DNA of 64,000 nt from Actinomadura rupiterrae (GCF_024172125.1 NZ_JAMZEA010000017.1:1-64000), one strand, 5' to 3'; counted from the first letter of the stretch, positions 1 through 8,300 are shown. Made by a program: numbers and translations. The notes: generated by a model from the letters alone, not told the origin.

Positions 1-1
1 C

Positions 2-664
2 GAGCGTACGCTCGGCGAGGCGTTCCCCGGCCGCTACCTGCTCGGCCTCGGCGGGCACCGCATCGGCGACGCCGGCTCCCTCGACGGGTACGCCATGCCC
101 GCGGTCGGACGGGCCGTCCCGACCATGCGCGCCTACCTCGACGCGATGGACGCCGTCCCCGCGCACGCCCCCGTCGCGCCGGAGCCCGCGCGGCGGGTGC
201 TGGCGGCGCTCGGGCCGAAGATGCTGGAGCTGGCCGGGCGGCGGACCTGGGGCGCGCACCCCTACTTCGTGCCCGTCGAGCACACCGAGCGCGCCCGGCA
301 GATCATGGGCCCGGAGGCGTTCCTGGGCGTCGAGCAGGCCGTCGTCCTCGACAGCGACCGCACCCGCGCCCGGGACGCCGCCCGGGCGCACGTCCGCGGC
401 TACGTGGAGATGGCCGAGCACCAGCGGGCCAGCCTCCGCCGCCTCGGCTTCGACGACCACGACATGACCGCCGGCCCCGCAGGCGGCCCCACCGACCGGG
501 TCGTCGACGCGATCGTCGCCCACGGCGACGTCGAGGACATCCGCGAACGCGTCCACCAGCACCTGCAGGCGGGCGCCGACCACGTCTGCGTCCAGGTCCT
601 TACCGACGACCCGTCCGCGCTCCCGCTCCCGCAGTGGCGCACCCTCGCCCCCGCCCTGCTCTAG
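2..664 (+). CDS. LLM-class F420-dependent oxidoreductase, C-terminal part
   Basis: The reading frame is open from the first bases of the window, so this is the 3' part of a gene that starts upstream; the first internal Met is at 95. The visible part has the TIM-barrel end of the luciferase-like monooxygenase family: a GRYLLGLG strand near the left edge, then GAHPYFVPVEHTERAR, a pattern of the TIGR03620-type F420-dependent enzymes, and a C-terminal GADHVCVQVL strand. Such proteins are cytosolic and use coenzyme F420 for hydride transfer; the substrate cannot be told. The next gene is convergent, 36 bases away. The family call is firm and the specific reaction unknown. Confidence 0.8.
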   Translation, partial: ERTLGEAFPGRYLLGLGGHRIGDAGSLDGYAMPAVGRAVPTMRAYLDAMDAVPAHAPVAPEPARRVLAALGPKMLELAGRRTWGAHPYFVPVEHTERARQIMGPEAFLGVEQAVVLDSDRTRARDAARAHVRGYVEMAEHQRASLRRLGFDDHDMTAGPAGGPTDRVVDAIVAHGDVEDIRERVHQHLQAGADHVCVQVLTDDPSALPLPQWRTLAPALL

Positions 665-700
665 CGGCGAACCGGAGCGGCCAGGCGCGGACGGGAGGGG

Positions 701-1960
701 TCAGCCTTCGAGGGCCTCCTGCATGGCGCGGAACTTGTTCTGCGCCTCGGCCAGCTCGGCGGCCGGGTCGGAGTCGGCGACGATGCCGCAGCCGGCGAAC
801 AGCCGCGCGCGGGTCCCGTCCAGCTCCGCGCAGCGCAGCGCGATGCCCCACTCGCCGTCGCCGCGCGCGTCGACCCAGCCGACCGGGCCCGCGTACCGGC
901 CGCGGTCCATGCCCTCCAGCTCCCGGATCAGCTCCAGCGCCCGGTCGGTGGGGGTGCCCGCCACCGCGGGGGTCGGGTGCAGCGCCGCCAGCACGTCCAG
1001 GACGGTGCGGTGCGCGGCGAGGCGGCCGTGCACCGGCGACGCCAGGTGCGTCACGTTCGGCAGGCGCAGCAGCTCCGGCTCGTCCGGGACGTCCAGGTCG
1101 GTGCACAGCGGCGCGAGCGCGTCGCGGACCATGTCGACCGCGTAGGAGTGCTCCTCGCGGTCCTTGCCGGAGCGGAACAGCTCGCGGGCGCGGGCGTCGT
1201 CGTCGGCGGGGCCGGTGCCGCGCGCGGTCGTCCCGGCCAGCACCAGCGAGTCGACGGTGTCGCCGCTGCGCCGGATCAGCAGCTCGGGTGTCGCGCCGAC
1301 CAGGCCCGCGACGGCGAAGGTGTAGCAGGTCGGGTAGCGGGCCGACAGGCGCTCCAGCAGCACCCGCGCGTCGATCGGGCGGGACGCGTGCGCGATCAGG
1401 TCCCGCGCCAGCACCGCCTTGCGCAGGTGCCCCGCGCGGATCCGGCCCGTGGCGGTCGCGACGGCCTGCTCCCACGCCGGGGCGCTGCGCGCGCCGTCGC
1501 TCCAGGTCAGCCGCCCCGGGGGCGCGGACGCGGTCGGCGGCGGGAGCGTCCCGTGAAGATCGTCGGGGAGGGGCTCGGACGGGTCGCCTATCGTGGTGAG
1601 CCAGGCGCGGCCGTCGCGGCGCCCGAGCACGTACCGGGGGACGATCAGCACCGAGTCCGCCGACTTGGGGTCGAAGCCGAAGCTGCCGAACGCGACGGGG
1701 CCGGTGCCGGGCAGCCGCAGCGGGTCGTCCACCTCGGCGCCGCCGAACACCTCCTGCAGCCACGCGTCGGCGGCCGCGAACCGGTCGTGCCCGCCGGGCA
1801 GCTCCAGCCGCGCGGTCTCGCCCCAGCCGACCAGGCCGTCGCCGTGCCGGACCCAGGCCAGCGCGGTGGGGTGCGGGAGCCGTGCCAGCAGGTCGCCGGG
1901 GTCGGCGACCGGAGCGGTGCGGACGACGAGGCGGCCGGGTGCGTGCACGGCGAGCTTCAC
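701..1960 (-). CDS. Isochorismate synthase
   Basis: Chorismate-binding enzyme converting chorismate to isochorismate, the entry to menaquinone or to salicylate/catechol siderophores. Visible motifs are GATPELLIRRSGD, LAGTTARG, HLASPVHGRL, LHPTPAVAGTP and the C-terminal GCGIVADSDPAAELAE metal/chorismate block. The length of 419 aa is normal for MenF/EntC proteins. I chose GTG 1960 because a TAGAGT box (complement of 1968-1973) sits exactly 7 nt upstream, the leaderless pattern seen repeatedly in this window; GTG 1969 and longer in-frame starts up to 2065 are possible. A 16-bp palindrome lies just upstream. No men or siderophore partner is nearby, so MenF versus EntC/DhbC is undecided. Confidence 0.88.
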   Translation of the reverse strand: MKLAVHAPGRLVVRTAPVADPGDLLARLPHPTALAWVRHGDGLVGWGETARLELPGGHDRFAAADAWLQEVFGGAEVDDPLRLPGTGPVAFGSFGFDPKSADSVLIVPRYVLGRRDGRAWLTTIGDPSEPLPDDLHGTLPPPTASAPPGRLTWSDGARSAPAWEQAVATATGRIRAGHLRKAVLARDLIAHASRPIDARVLLERLSARYPTCYTFAVAGLVGATPELLIRRSGDTVDSLVLAGTTARGTGPADDDARARELFRSGKDREEHSYAVDMVRDALAPLCTDLDVPDEPELLRLPNVTHLASPVHGRLAAHRTVLDVLAALHPTPAVAGTPTDRALELIRELEGMDRGRYAGPVGWVDARGDGEWGIALRCAELDGTRARLFAGCGIVADSDPAAELAEAQNKFRAMQEALEG

Positions 1961-1980
1961 AAGCGCCACTCTACGGGAGT

Positions 1981-1996
1981 TTTGAACCCGTTCAAA
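1981..1996. promoter_or_regulatory. Palindrome upstream of isochorismate synthase, candidate operator
   Basis: TTTGAAC, two bases, GTTCAAA: perfect 7-bp arms. It is AT-rich in a GC-rich setting and lies 8 bp upstream of the proposed -10 box of the isochorismate synthase gene, where a TetR- or GntR-like dimer would block RNA polymerase. The binding protein is not identifiable here. Confidence 0.5.
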
Positions 1997-2118
1997 CCGG
2001 CGGGGTGCAAGCGCGCGCTGAGGCCTGCGCCACACCGCCCGCCCGCCTGCAAGCCCCCCGAACACTGACAGAACGCTGACGCAGAGCCCGCCGAACGGCG
2101 GCGGCGGAAAAGCTGAAA

Positions 2119-2157
2119 GCCCGCCCTTCCCGCCGCGGAACCGGCGGGGGAGCGGGC
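2119..2157 (-). terminator. Rho-independent terminator after bioY
   Basis: GCCCGC (2119-2124) pairs with GCGGGC (2152-2157), with an inner CCCGCCG/CGGCGGG stem. Read on the minus strand the hairpin is followed by a T-rich stretch (CTTTCAGCTTTT), as expected for the end of the bioY transcript 27 bases past its stop codon. Confidence 0.65.
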
Positions 2158-2183
2158 CTTCGAGCAGCCGACCAGGCGGGCGA

Positions 2184-2777
2184 TCAGGTGCGGCGGCCCG
2201 CGAAACGCCACGCGACCGGCAGCAGCCCCGCTGCCAGCAGCACCTTCAGCGCGTCCCCGGCCAGGAACGGCGTGACGCCCAGGTGCAGCGCCTTGTCCAG
2301 GCCCACGTGCAGCGACGCCATCAGGTACGGGACGCCGACCAGGTAGATCAGGACGGTGCCGAACGTCATCGTCGCGACCGTCCGCAGCGGCGTGCGGTCA
2401 CCGCCCCGCTCGGCCAGCCGCCCGACGACCGCCGCGGCCAGCACGAACCCCAGCACGTACCCCAGCGACGGCATCGACGCGCCGGACGACCCCTCGGCGA
2501 ACCAGGGCACCCCGGCGACACCGGCCGCCAGGTACAGCAGCATGCCGAGCGCCGCGCGGGTGCGGCCGAGCGCCGCCCCCGCCAGCAGGACGGCGAAGGT
2601 CTGCCCCGACACCGGCACCGGCGTGCCCGGCAGCGGGATCGAGATCTGCGCGGCGGCCCCGACCAGCGCGGCCGACCCCGCCACCAGCGCGGCGTCGCGG
2701 GCGAGCGCGCCCGGCAGCAGGTCGGACAGGACGGCGGCGGGACGCCGGGGCGCCGGGGCGGCGTGAGCGGTGGACAC
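2184..2777 (-). CDS. bioY: Biotin transporter BioY (ECF S component)
   Basis: Integral membrane substrate-binding subunit for biotin uptake. The 197-aa protein shows the BioY pattern: ISIPLPGTPVPVSGQTFAVLLAGAALG, then LYLAAGVAGVPWFAEG with GYVLGF, and about six hydrophobic segments ending in VLLAAGLLPVAW. GTG 2777 is chosen because a GGAGGT ribosome site lies 5 nt upstream; an in-frame reading to 2912 has no family similarity before this point. No ECF ATPase or T subunit (BioM/BioN) is adjacent, so it works alone or with shared modules elsewhere. A terminator follows at 2119-2157. The 291 bases upstream (2778-3068) hold no convincing gene. Confidence 0.9.
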   Translation of the reverse strand: MSTAHAAPAPRRPAAVLSDLLPGALARDAALVAGSAALVGAAAQISIPLPGTPVPVSGQTFAVLLAGAALGRTRAALGMLLYLAAGVAGVPWFAEGSSGASMPSLGYVLGFVLAAAVVGRLAERGGDRTPLRTVATMTFGTVLIYLVGVPYLMASLHVGLDKALHLGVTPFLAGDALKVLLAAGLLPVAWRFAGRRT

Positions 2778-3068
2778 AGCAACCTCCACAAAACGTGCGT
2801 GTTGGGACGAAACTAGCGAACGTCCCGGAGCGGCGGGATCACCCGCCCTACAAGATCCACCCACCCGGCTTTGTCGCCATCCCCCGACCGGCCACCACAC
2901 CCGCGCCGACACCCCCTAACCCGTCCCTCCCGCAACAGGGACGAGAACCGGACGCAGAACCCCAGCCGCCCAAGGCGGGACCAGAAGGAGTCGGGGCGGC
3001 GCAGGCCGGGACCCCGCGAGCGCGCGGCGGGCGCCGTGCAGGAAGCGGGCGAACATTCCGGAAGGGCG

Positions 3069-3782
3069 TCAGGCGCGGTGGGCGAGGTAGACGACGTCGG
3101 GTTCGCCGCGCGGCACCGGGACCGGCAGGACCTCCACGCGCTCGAACCGGCTCCGCAGCAGGTCCTCGAACGCCGGGGCCGCGCCCGCGCTCCACACCGC
3201 CAGCACGCCCCGGTCCGACAGGCGCGCGGCCAGCAGGTCCAGGCCGTCCGGGCCGTAGAGGCGGGCGTTGCCGGGCGTGACCGTCCAGTCGGGGCCGTTG
3301 TCGACGTCCAGGCACAGCACGTCGTAGCGGGACGCGTCGGAGGCGAGGTGGTCGACCAGGTCGGCCGTGACGATGCGGACGCGCGGATCGTCCACCGCGC
3401 CCTGCGAGAACGGCCGCAGCGGCGCGTCCGGGCCGTCGTGCCAGGCGACGACCGCCGGTTCCCGCTCCACCACCGTCACCGCCCCGACGCGCGGCAGCCG
3501 CACCGCCTCGGCCAGGCTGAACCCCACGCCCAGCCCGCCGACCAGCACACTCACACCCCCGCCCCGACCGTCCCCGCCGCCGTCCTCACCGCGGTCCTCG
3601 CCGCCGTCCACGGCCGCCACGGCGGCGGTCACCAGCAGCCGCTCGGACTCCCCGTTGCGGGTGTCCATCAGGAACACGCCGTTGCTGATGATCTCGTGGT
3701 GCTCCCCGGCGCGGCGCAGCACCAGCTCGCCCCCGACGCCCGCCGCGCGCTCCACCACGTCCGCCTCGACCCCGTTCACCAT
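3069..3782 (-). CDS. Spermidine synthase-like methyltransferase-fold protein
   Basis: A 237-aa cytosolic protein with the Rossmann fold of polyamine aminopropyltransferases: VLVGGLGVGFSLAEAV (nucleotide loop), VTVVEREPAVVAWH (acidic strand end), VRIVTADLVDHLA and YDVLCLDVDNGPDW. The usual catalytic GGGDG is replaced by GGLGVG, so true spermidine synthase activity is doubtful; such actinobacterial proteins are often annotated only as spermidine synthase family. A Gly/Asp/Glu-rich insertion (about residues 55-75) precedes the first strand. ATG 3782 is preceded by TAGGGT with a 7-nt gap, indicating a leaderless mRNA. It is divergent from the SDR at 3987, which has the same box and gap. Confidence 0.75.
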   Translation of the reverse strand: MVNGVEADVVERAAGVGGELVLRRAGEHHEIISNGVFLMDTRNGESERLLVTAAVAAVDGGEDRGEDGGGDGRGGGVSVLVGGLGVGFSLAEAVRLPRVGAVTVVEREPAVVAWHDGPDAPLRPFSQGAVDDPRVRIVTADLVDHLASDASRYDVLCLDVDNGPDWTVTPGNARLYGPDGLDLLAARLSDRGVLAVWSAGAAPAFEDLLRSRFERVEVLPVPVPRGEPDVVYLAHRA

Positions 3783-3986
3783 GCGCACGACCCTAACCGC
3801 CCGTCCGCCCCGTCCTCGAACCGAAAACCCCGCGTCCGGCGGCCGCGGCCCGCGGGACGATCCGCATTCCCGCGCCGCAAGGAGCGAAGGTGTGGATCGA
3901 CTCCCAACGAGAGGGCATGGAATCGCCGGATCGCCTTGCGCGACGGGCCTGTCGCGCCGGGGCGCGGGATGGTTAGGGTGCGGGCC

Positions 3987-4811
3987 ATGCCGCCCACCCC
4001 CCACGACCCCGCGTCGCCCTTCACCCCCGGTCCGCTGCTCGCCGGACGCCGCGTCCTGGTCGTCGGAGCCGGGACCAGCCCCAGCGACGACCCCGACGCC
4101 CCGCCCGGCAACGGCCGCGCGATCGCGCTCGCCGCCGCCCGCGAGGGCGCCGCCGTCGCCTGCTCCGACCTGGACGCCGCAGCCGCCCGCCGCACCGCCG
4201 GCATGATCACCGACGAGGGCGGCACCGCGCACGCGCTGCCCGCCGCCGACGCCGCCGACCCCGGCGCGGCCGCCCGCACCGTCGAGCAGGCCGCCGCGGC
4301 CCTCGGCGGCCTGGACGGCCTGGTCCACAACGCCGGGATCGGCATCGGCTACGGCCTGGCCGGAACCGACCCCGCCGACTGGGACCGCGTCCTGGCCGTG
4401 AACCTGCGCGCGCCGTTCCTGTCCGCGCGGGCCGCGCTGCCGCTGCTGGAACCCGGCGCGGCGATCGTGCTGATCGGGTCCCTCGCCGGCACCAAGCCCG
4501 GCTCGCGGTCCCCGTCCTACGACGCGTCCAAGGCCGGGCTCACCGGGCTGCTCCGGCACCTGGCCGCCGAGGCCGCACCCCGCGGCGTCCGCGCGAACCT
4601 GCTCGCGCCCGGCCTCATCGACACCGTGATGGGACGCGCCGCCTCCGCCGGCAACGCCGACCGCGACCGCACCGCCCGGCTCGTCCCCCTCGGCCGCCAG
4701 GGCACCGCCCACGAGGTCGCCGCCGCCGCGGGGTTCCTGCTGTCGGACCGCGCGTCCTACATCACCGGGCAGGTCCTGCACGTGGACGGCGGCCTGTCCA
4801 CCCTCCGCTGA
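3987..4811 (+). CDS. SDR family oxidoreductase
   Basis: Short-chain dehydrogenase of 274 aa. The cofactor loop is a variant: VLVVGAGTSPSDDPDAPPGNGRAIA, with a PxDDPxxPPGNG insertion inside the normal TGxxxGIG, a feature of a recognisable SDR subgroup. Other motifs are LVHNAGIG, LIGSLAG (Ser), YDASK (Tyr and Lys of the catalytic set) and a C-terminal GQVLHVDGG. The CSDLD acidic end of strand 2 suggests NAD preference. The TAGGGT box at 3974-3979 is 7 nt before ATG 3987, supporting this start; a much longer open frame upstream is GC-driven and has no similarity. The substrate is unknown. Confidence 0.85.
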   Translation: MPPTPHDPASPFTPGPLLAGRRVLVVGAGTSPSDDPDAPPGNGRAIALAAAREGAAVACSDLDAAAARRTAGMITDEGGTAHALPAADAADPGAAARTVEQAAAALGGLDGLVHNAGIGIGYGLAGTDPADWDRVLAVNLRAPFLSARAALPLLEPGAAIVLIGSLAGTKPGSRSPSYDASKAGLTGLLRHLAAEAAPRGVRANLLAPGLIDTVMGRAASAGNADRDRTARLVPLGRQGTAHEVAAAAGFLLSDRASYITGQVLHVDGGLSTLR

Positions 4812-4867
4812 ACCGTCCGCCCGGCCCGCGAGCGACCTGCGGCGGAACCCGCACGGGAAGAGCCGTT

Positions 4868-4911
4868 CACCTCCCGATGTTTACGTGTAACTATGTAATC
4901 ATCGGGAGGTG
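4868..4911 (+). promoter_or_regulatory. Perfect 12-bp inverted repeat around the promoter and RBS of the protease gene
   Basis: CACCTCCCGATG (4868-4879) is repeated in inverted form as CATCGGGAGGTG (4900-4911). The 20-nt spacer is AT-rich and holds a likely -10 (TAACTAT, 4888-4894), with TTCACC at 4866-4871 as a weak -35. The right arm contains the ribosome binding site GGGAGGTG just before ATG 4914. If transcription starts near 4901 the left arm is not transcribed, so a DNA operator flanking the -10 is the simpler reading; an RBS-hiding hairpin is possible if transcription starts further upstream. Confidence 0.6.
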
Positions 4912-4913
4912 CG

Positions 4914-5894
4914 ATGTTCCCCCAACCAGACCCCGACCCCAAGCCCGACGGCCGCGACGGCGGTGAGAGCCCGCTGGACGACTACTCGCGGGTCGTGTCC
5001 GACGTCGCCCGGAGCCTGACGCCCAGCGTCGCCGGGCTGCGCGTGCGGCACCGCGGACGCGAGGGCGCCGGATCGGCCGTGGTGTTCACCGGCGACGGGT
5101 TCCTGCTGACCAACGCCCACGTCGTCGGGACCGCCACCGGCGGGCAGGCCGCCTTCGCCGACGGCACCACCACCGCGTTCACCACCGTCGGCACCGACCC
5201 CCTGTCGGACCTGGCCGTGGTCCGCGCCGACGGGCCCGCCCCCGCCCCCGCACCGCTCGGCGACAGCGACGCCCTGGTCGTCGGGCAGCTCGTCGTCGCC
5301 GTCGGCAACCCCCTCGGCCTCGCCGGATCGGTCACCGCCGGGGTCGTGTCCGCGCTCGGCCGGTCCCTGCCGACCCGCAGCGGCAGCGCCGTCCGGATCG
5401 TCGAGGACGTCATCCAGACCGACGCCGCCCTCAACCCCGGAAACTCCGGCGGCGCTCTCGCCGACTGGCGCGGCCGCGTCGTCGGCGTCAACACCGCCGT
5501 CGCCGGCGTCGGCGTGGGCCTCGCCGTCCCGGTCAACGCCACCACCCGCCGGATCATCGCGGCGCTGATGGCCGACGGCCGCGTCCGCCGCGCCTACCTC
5601 GGCGTCGTCGCCGCGCCCGTCCCGGTCCCCGCGCAGCTGCGCGAGCGCACCGGGCAGCAGGACGCGCTGCGCGTCGCCGAGGTCGTCCCGGCGAGCCCCG
5701 CCGACCGCGCCGGGCTGCGCCGCGGCGACCTGGTCCTCGCCGCCGCCGGCACCCCGGTGTCGCACGCCCAGTCCCTGCAGCGGCTGATGTTCGCCGACGC
5801 GATCGGACGGCCCCTGCCGATCACCGTCCTGCGCAACGGCGCGATGGTCGACGTCATCGCCGAACCCGTCGAGCTCACCGCCGAGAACGCCTGA
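4914..5894 (+). CDS. Trypsin-like serine protease with PDZ domain (HtrA/DegP type)
   Basis: A 326-aa protease with the catalytic triad visible as His69 (LTNAHVV), Asp99 (SDLAVV) and Ser178 (NPGNSGG), followed by a PDZ domain from about residue 225 (RRAYLGVV...AEVVPASPADRAGLRRGDLVLAAAG). HtrA family proteins degrade or refold damaged proteins. Unlike most actinobacterial HtrA proteins it has no N-terminal membrane anchor or signal peptide, only a short Pro/Asp-rich tail, so it is probably cytosolic. The start is fixed by a GGGAGGTG ribosome site 2 nt before ATG. Expression is probably controlled through the 12-bp inverted repeat at 4868-4911. Confidence 0.9.
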   Translation: MFPQPDPDPKPDGRDGGESPLDDYSRVVSDVARSLTPSVAGLRVRHRGREGAGSAVVFTGDGFLLTNAHVVGTATGGQAAFADGTTTAFTTVGTDPLSDLAVVRADGPAPAPAPLGDSDALVVGQLVVAVGNPLGLAGSVTAGVVSALGRSLPTRSGSAVRIVEDVIQTDAALNPGNSGGALADWRGRVVGVNTAVAGVGVGLAVPVNATTRRIIAALMADGRVRRAYLGVVAAPVPVPAQLRERTGQQDALRVAEVVPASPADRAGLRRGDLVLAAAGTPVSHAQSLQRLMFADAIGRPLPITVLRNGAMVDVIAEPVELTAENA

Positions 5895-5912
5895 CCCCTT
5901 GGTCCTTCCCCG

Positions 5913-5932
5913 CCCGTCGCCCGGCGGACGGG
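5913..5932 (+). terminator. Hairpin after the protease gene
   Basis: CCCGTC (5913-5918) pairs with GACGGG (5927-5932) around an 8-nt loop, starting 19 bases after the stop codon. There is no T tract, so termination is only suggested. Confidence 0.35.
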
Positions 5933-6109
5933 AAGCAGCCGCAGGAGCCGGACGCGGACGCCTTGCCGCCACCGGACCGAGGGCCGGGAAAGCGCAGGTG
6001 GGAGGGGTGAGGACGTGGCGGGGGAGGCGTCGCGGGGGAGTGGACGCAACACGCGAGCGCGGCTGTTTCGGCGTTACCACGGCAACGGGTGCGTAACAAT
6101 GGCTCGGCT

Positions 6110-7864
6110 ATGGCATCGCGATCGCGGAACACCCAGGCAGACCGTCCGGCCCCTCCCGCCCCCGCCCCGCACCCCGCACCCAGGCCCGGGCGCGCGCGGC
6201 GCACAGCAGGGCCCGCGCGGCGGACGGCGGCGGCCGTCACCGGCGCGGTCCTCGCGCTGACCACCGCGACCGGATGCATGTCGGCGTTCGGCGGCACCCG
6301 CAAGAACGCCGCCGACGCCGAGGATGTCCCCGCCGAATGCGCCGCCATCGCCGCGCCCGGCGACTCCCGCTCCCGGCAGCTGCGCGGCATGTGGATCGCG
6401 ACCGTCGGCGGCACCGACTGGCCTACCGACCCGGCCCGTCCCGCCGCCGAGCAGCGCGCGAACTTCACCCGCCTGCTCGACACCGCCCGCGCGATGAACC
6501 TCAACGCCGTCGTCGTGCAGATCCGCCCCGACGCCGACGCGTTCTACCGCTCCCCCTACGAGCCGTGGTCGTCAGTGCTGACCGGCACGCCCGGCAAGGA
6601 CCCCGGCTACGACGTGCTGGCGTTCATGGTGAAGGAGGCCCATGCGCGGAACCTGGAGTTCCACGCCTGGTTCAACCCCTACCGCGTCGCGCAGGACACC
6701 GACCGGTCCAAACTCGCCGCCACCAGCCCCGCCCGCCAGCACCCCGACTGGGTCCGCACCTACGGCGACCAGCTCTGGTACGACCCGGGCCTGCCGCAGG
6801 TCCGCGACCTGGCCACCAACGCCGTCATGGACGTCGTCCACAAGTACGACATCGACGCCGTCCACTTCGACGACTACTTCTACCCCTACCCCGAGTCCGG
6901 CGACTTCCCCGACGCCGCGACCTACCGCGCCTACGGGCACGGCATGAACAAGGCCGACTGGCGCCGCCGCAACGTCGACACCCTCGTCCAGACCCTGTCC
7001 GCGCGGATCCACCAGGCCAAACCCTGGGTCCGGTTCGGGATCAGCCCGTTCGGGGTGTGGCGCAACAAGACCACCGACCCCGCCGGATCGGCCACCAGCG
7101 CCCTGCAGTCCTACGACGACATCTACGCCGACACCCGCGGCTGGATCCGCAAACGCTGGATCGACTACATCACCCCGCAGCTGTACTGGCCCCTCGGCGA
7201 CCGCGCCGCCGACTACCGCACCCTGGTCGACTGGTGGAGCCGCCAGGTCGCCGGGACCGGCGTCCAGCTCAGCATCGGCCAGGCCGGATACCGCGTCGGG
7301 GAGGACGCCGCCTGGCGCCGCCCCGACGAGCTGTCCCGCCACCTCGCCCTCAACGCCCGCTACCCCGCCGTCCGCGGCGACATCTTCTTCTCCGCCACCG
7401 ACATCGCCGCCGACCGCCGCGGGTTCGCCTCCCGCGTCCGCAGCGACCACTACTCGCGCCCCGCGATCCCCCCGGCGCCCGCCGCGGGGTCGGCTCTCGC
7501 GCAGAAGTCGGAGCCGCCCGCGCCCGTCCGCGACGTCCGCGCCGCCCCCGCCAAGCAGGGCGTGCAGATCTCCTGGACGCCGCCCACCGCGACCGGCGAC
7601 GGCTCCGGCGGCGGCCCCGGGCAGGCGACCGCCTACGCGGTGTACCGCCGCGACGGGCACGGCGCCGGCTGCGCCGCCGTCGACCCCGCCGCGCTGATCG
7701 GCACCGCCCGCGACCCCGGCACCCCCGCCGGCGCCCGCCTCACCCTCACCGACACCACCGCCCGCCCCGGACGCGCCTACACCTACACCGTCACCGCCCT
7801 GGACCGCCTGCACCGCGAGAGCCCGCCCGCCCGCGCCGCAACGGTGACCGTGAACCGGGGGTAA
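6110..7864 (+). CDS. Glycoside hydrolase-like lipoprotein (GHL10/DUF187) with fibronectin type III domain
   Basis: A 584-aa exported protein. The N-terminus is Arg-rich, then TAAAVTGAVLALTTATGC forms a signal peptide with a lipobox-like end, so it is probably lipid-anchored outside the membrane. The catalytic (beta/alpha)8 domain (about residues 75-440) shows RGMWIATVGGTDWP, NAVVVQIRPDADAFY, FHAWFNPYR, AVHFDDYFYPYP and YITPQLYWPLG, typical of YngK/GHL10 proteins acting on cell-wall or polysaccharide glycans. A C-terminal Fn3 domain (APVRDVRA...YTYTVTALDRLHRESPPA) follows. ATG 6110 gives a normal signal peptide; a TAACAAT box lies just upstream. The DUF3040 gene follows 60 bases downstream on the same strand. 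Confidence 0.85.
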   Translation: MASRSRNTQADRPAPPAPAPHPAPRPGRARRTAGPARRTAAAVTGAVLALTTATGCMSAFGGTRKNAADAEDVPAECAAIAAPGDSRSRQLRGMWIATVGGTDWPTDPARPAAEQRANFTRLLDTARAMNLNAVVVQIRPDADAFYRSPYEPWSSVLTGTPGKDPGYDVLAFMVKEAHARNLEFHAWFNPYRVAQDTDRSKLAATSPARQHPDWVRTYGDQLWYDPGLPQVRDLATNAVMDVVHKYDIDAVHFDDYFYPYPESGDFPDAATYRAYGHGMNKADWRRRNVDTLVQTLSARIHQAKPWVRFGISPFGVWRNKTTDPAGSATSALQSYDDIYADTRGWIRKRWIDYITPQLYWPLGDRAADYRTLVDWWSRQVAGTGVQLSIGQAGYRVGEDAAWRRPDELSRHLALNARYPAVRGDIFFSATDIAADRRGFASRVRSDHYSRPAIPPAPAAGSALAQKSEPPAPVRDVRAAPAKQGVQISWTPPTATGDGSGGGPGQATAYAVYRRDGHGAGCAAVDPAALIGTARDPGTPAGARLTLTDTTARPGRAYTYTVTALDRLHRESPPARAATVTVNRG

Positions 7865-7924
7865 AACCACGCCCGACGGGGGACAAACACAGCACCCTGA
7901 CCAGGCCCCCCGGAGGTACAGAGC

Positions 7925-8125
7925 ATGGCGCTGTCGACGGAGGAGCAGCGGATCCTCGCCGAGATCGAGAACCGGCTGATCGAGGACGACCCGCGGCTCG
8001 CCCGACGCCTCACCGCCCTCGGCGGCGCACCCCGCCGCCGCGTCCGCCTCATCGCCGCCGTGGTGATCGCCGCCGTGGGCGTCGTCACCGCGTTCGTCTC
8101 GGCGATCCTCACCGCCTTCTCCTGA
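7925..8125 (+). CDS. DUF3040 family small membrane protein
   Basis: A 66-aa protein with the DUF3040 signature at the N-terminus (LSTEEQRILAEIENRLIEDDPRLARRL) followed by one hydrophobic segment (LIAAVVIAAVGVVTAFVSAIL). The family is common in actinobacteria and has no assigned function. A strong GGAGG ribosome site lies 10 nt before the ATG. It ends in front of a long hairpin (8132-8184). Confidence 0.85.
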   Translation: MALSTEEQRILAEIENRLIEDDPRLARRLTALGGAPRRRVRLIAAVVIAAVGVVTAFVSAILTAFS

Positions 8126-8131
8126 CCCCGC

Positions 8132-8184
8132 GAACGCCGAGGGCCCCGGCAGGAAGCTGGTTCCTGCCGAGGCCCTCGGCGTTC
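8132..8184 (+). terminator. Long hairpin terminator after the DUF3040 gene
   Basis: GAACGCCGAGGGCC (8132-8145) pairs with GGCCCTCGGCGTTC (8171-8184), and inside it GGCAGGAA with TTCCTGCC around a 5-nt loop, giving 22 base pairs with a 2x2 internal loop. It starts 7 bases after the stop codon. No T run follows, as is common for actinobacterial terminators. Confidence 0.7.
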
Positions 8185-8195
8185 ATGACGTCTAA

Positions 8196-8300
8196 GTCGG
8201 TGTGGTGGTCGCCTCACGGCGAAAGGCACAACGCGGCTCCAGCCGGACGGTATTCCGCGAAGGCATCATTTAGAGCCCGGGGGACACAATCCACACCGAC
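8196..8300. ncRNA. Candidate structured RNA element closed by a 10-bp stem
   Basis: GTCGGTGTGG (8196-8205) is the exact reverse complement of CCACACCGAC (8291-8300). Between them are TCGCC/GGCGA with a TCAC loop (8209-8222), CGCGG/CCGCG (8232-8236 with 8255-8259) enclosing GGCT/AGCC, and an AT-richer stretch around 8265. A closed multi-branch fold results. It matches no riboswitch or tRNA that I know, the strand is undecided, and chance pairing in GC-rich DNA cannot be excluded. Confidence 0.3.

Noticed and set aside
2871..3986. Long N-terminal extension of the SDR frame at 3987
   Set aside because: The extension is antisense to the spermidine synthase-like gene and has no family similarity; the leaderless start at 3987 fits the SDR fold.
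8196..8300. Selenocysteine-like or other long tRNA
   Set aside because: The closing stem is 10 bp, but no T-loop (GTTCGA-type) or anticodon arm can be placed on either strand.
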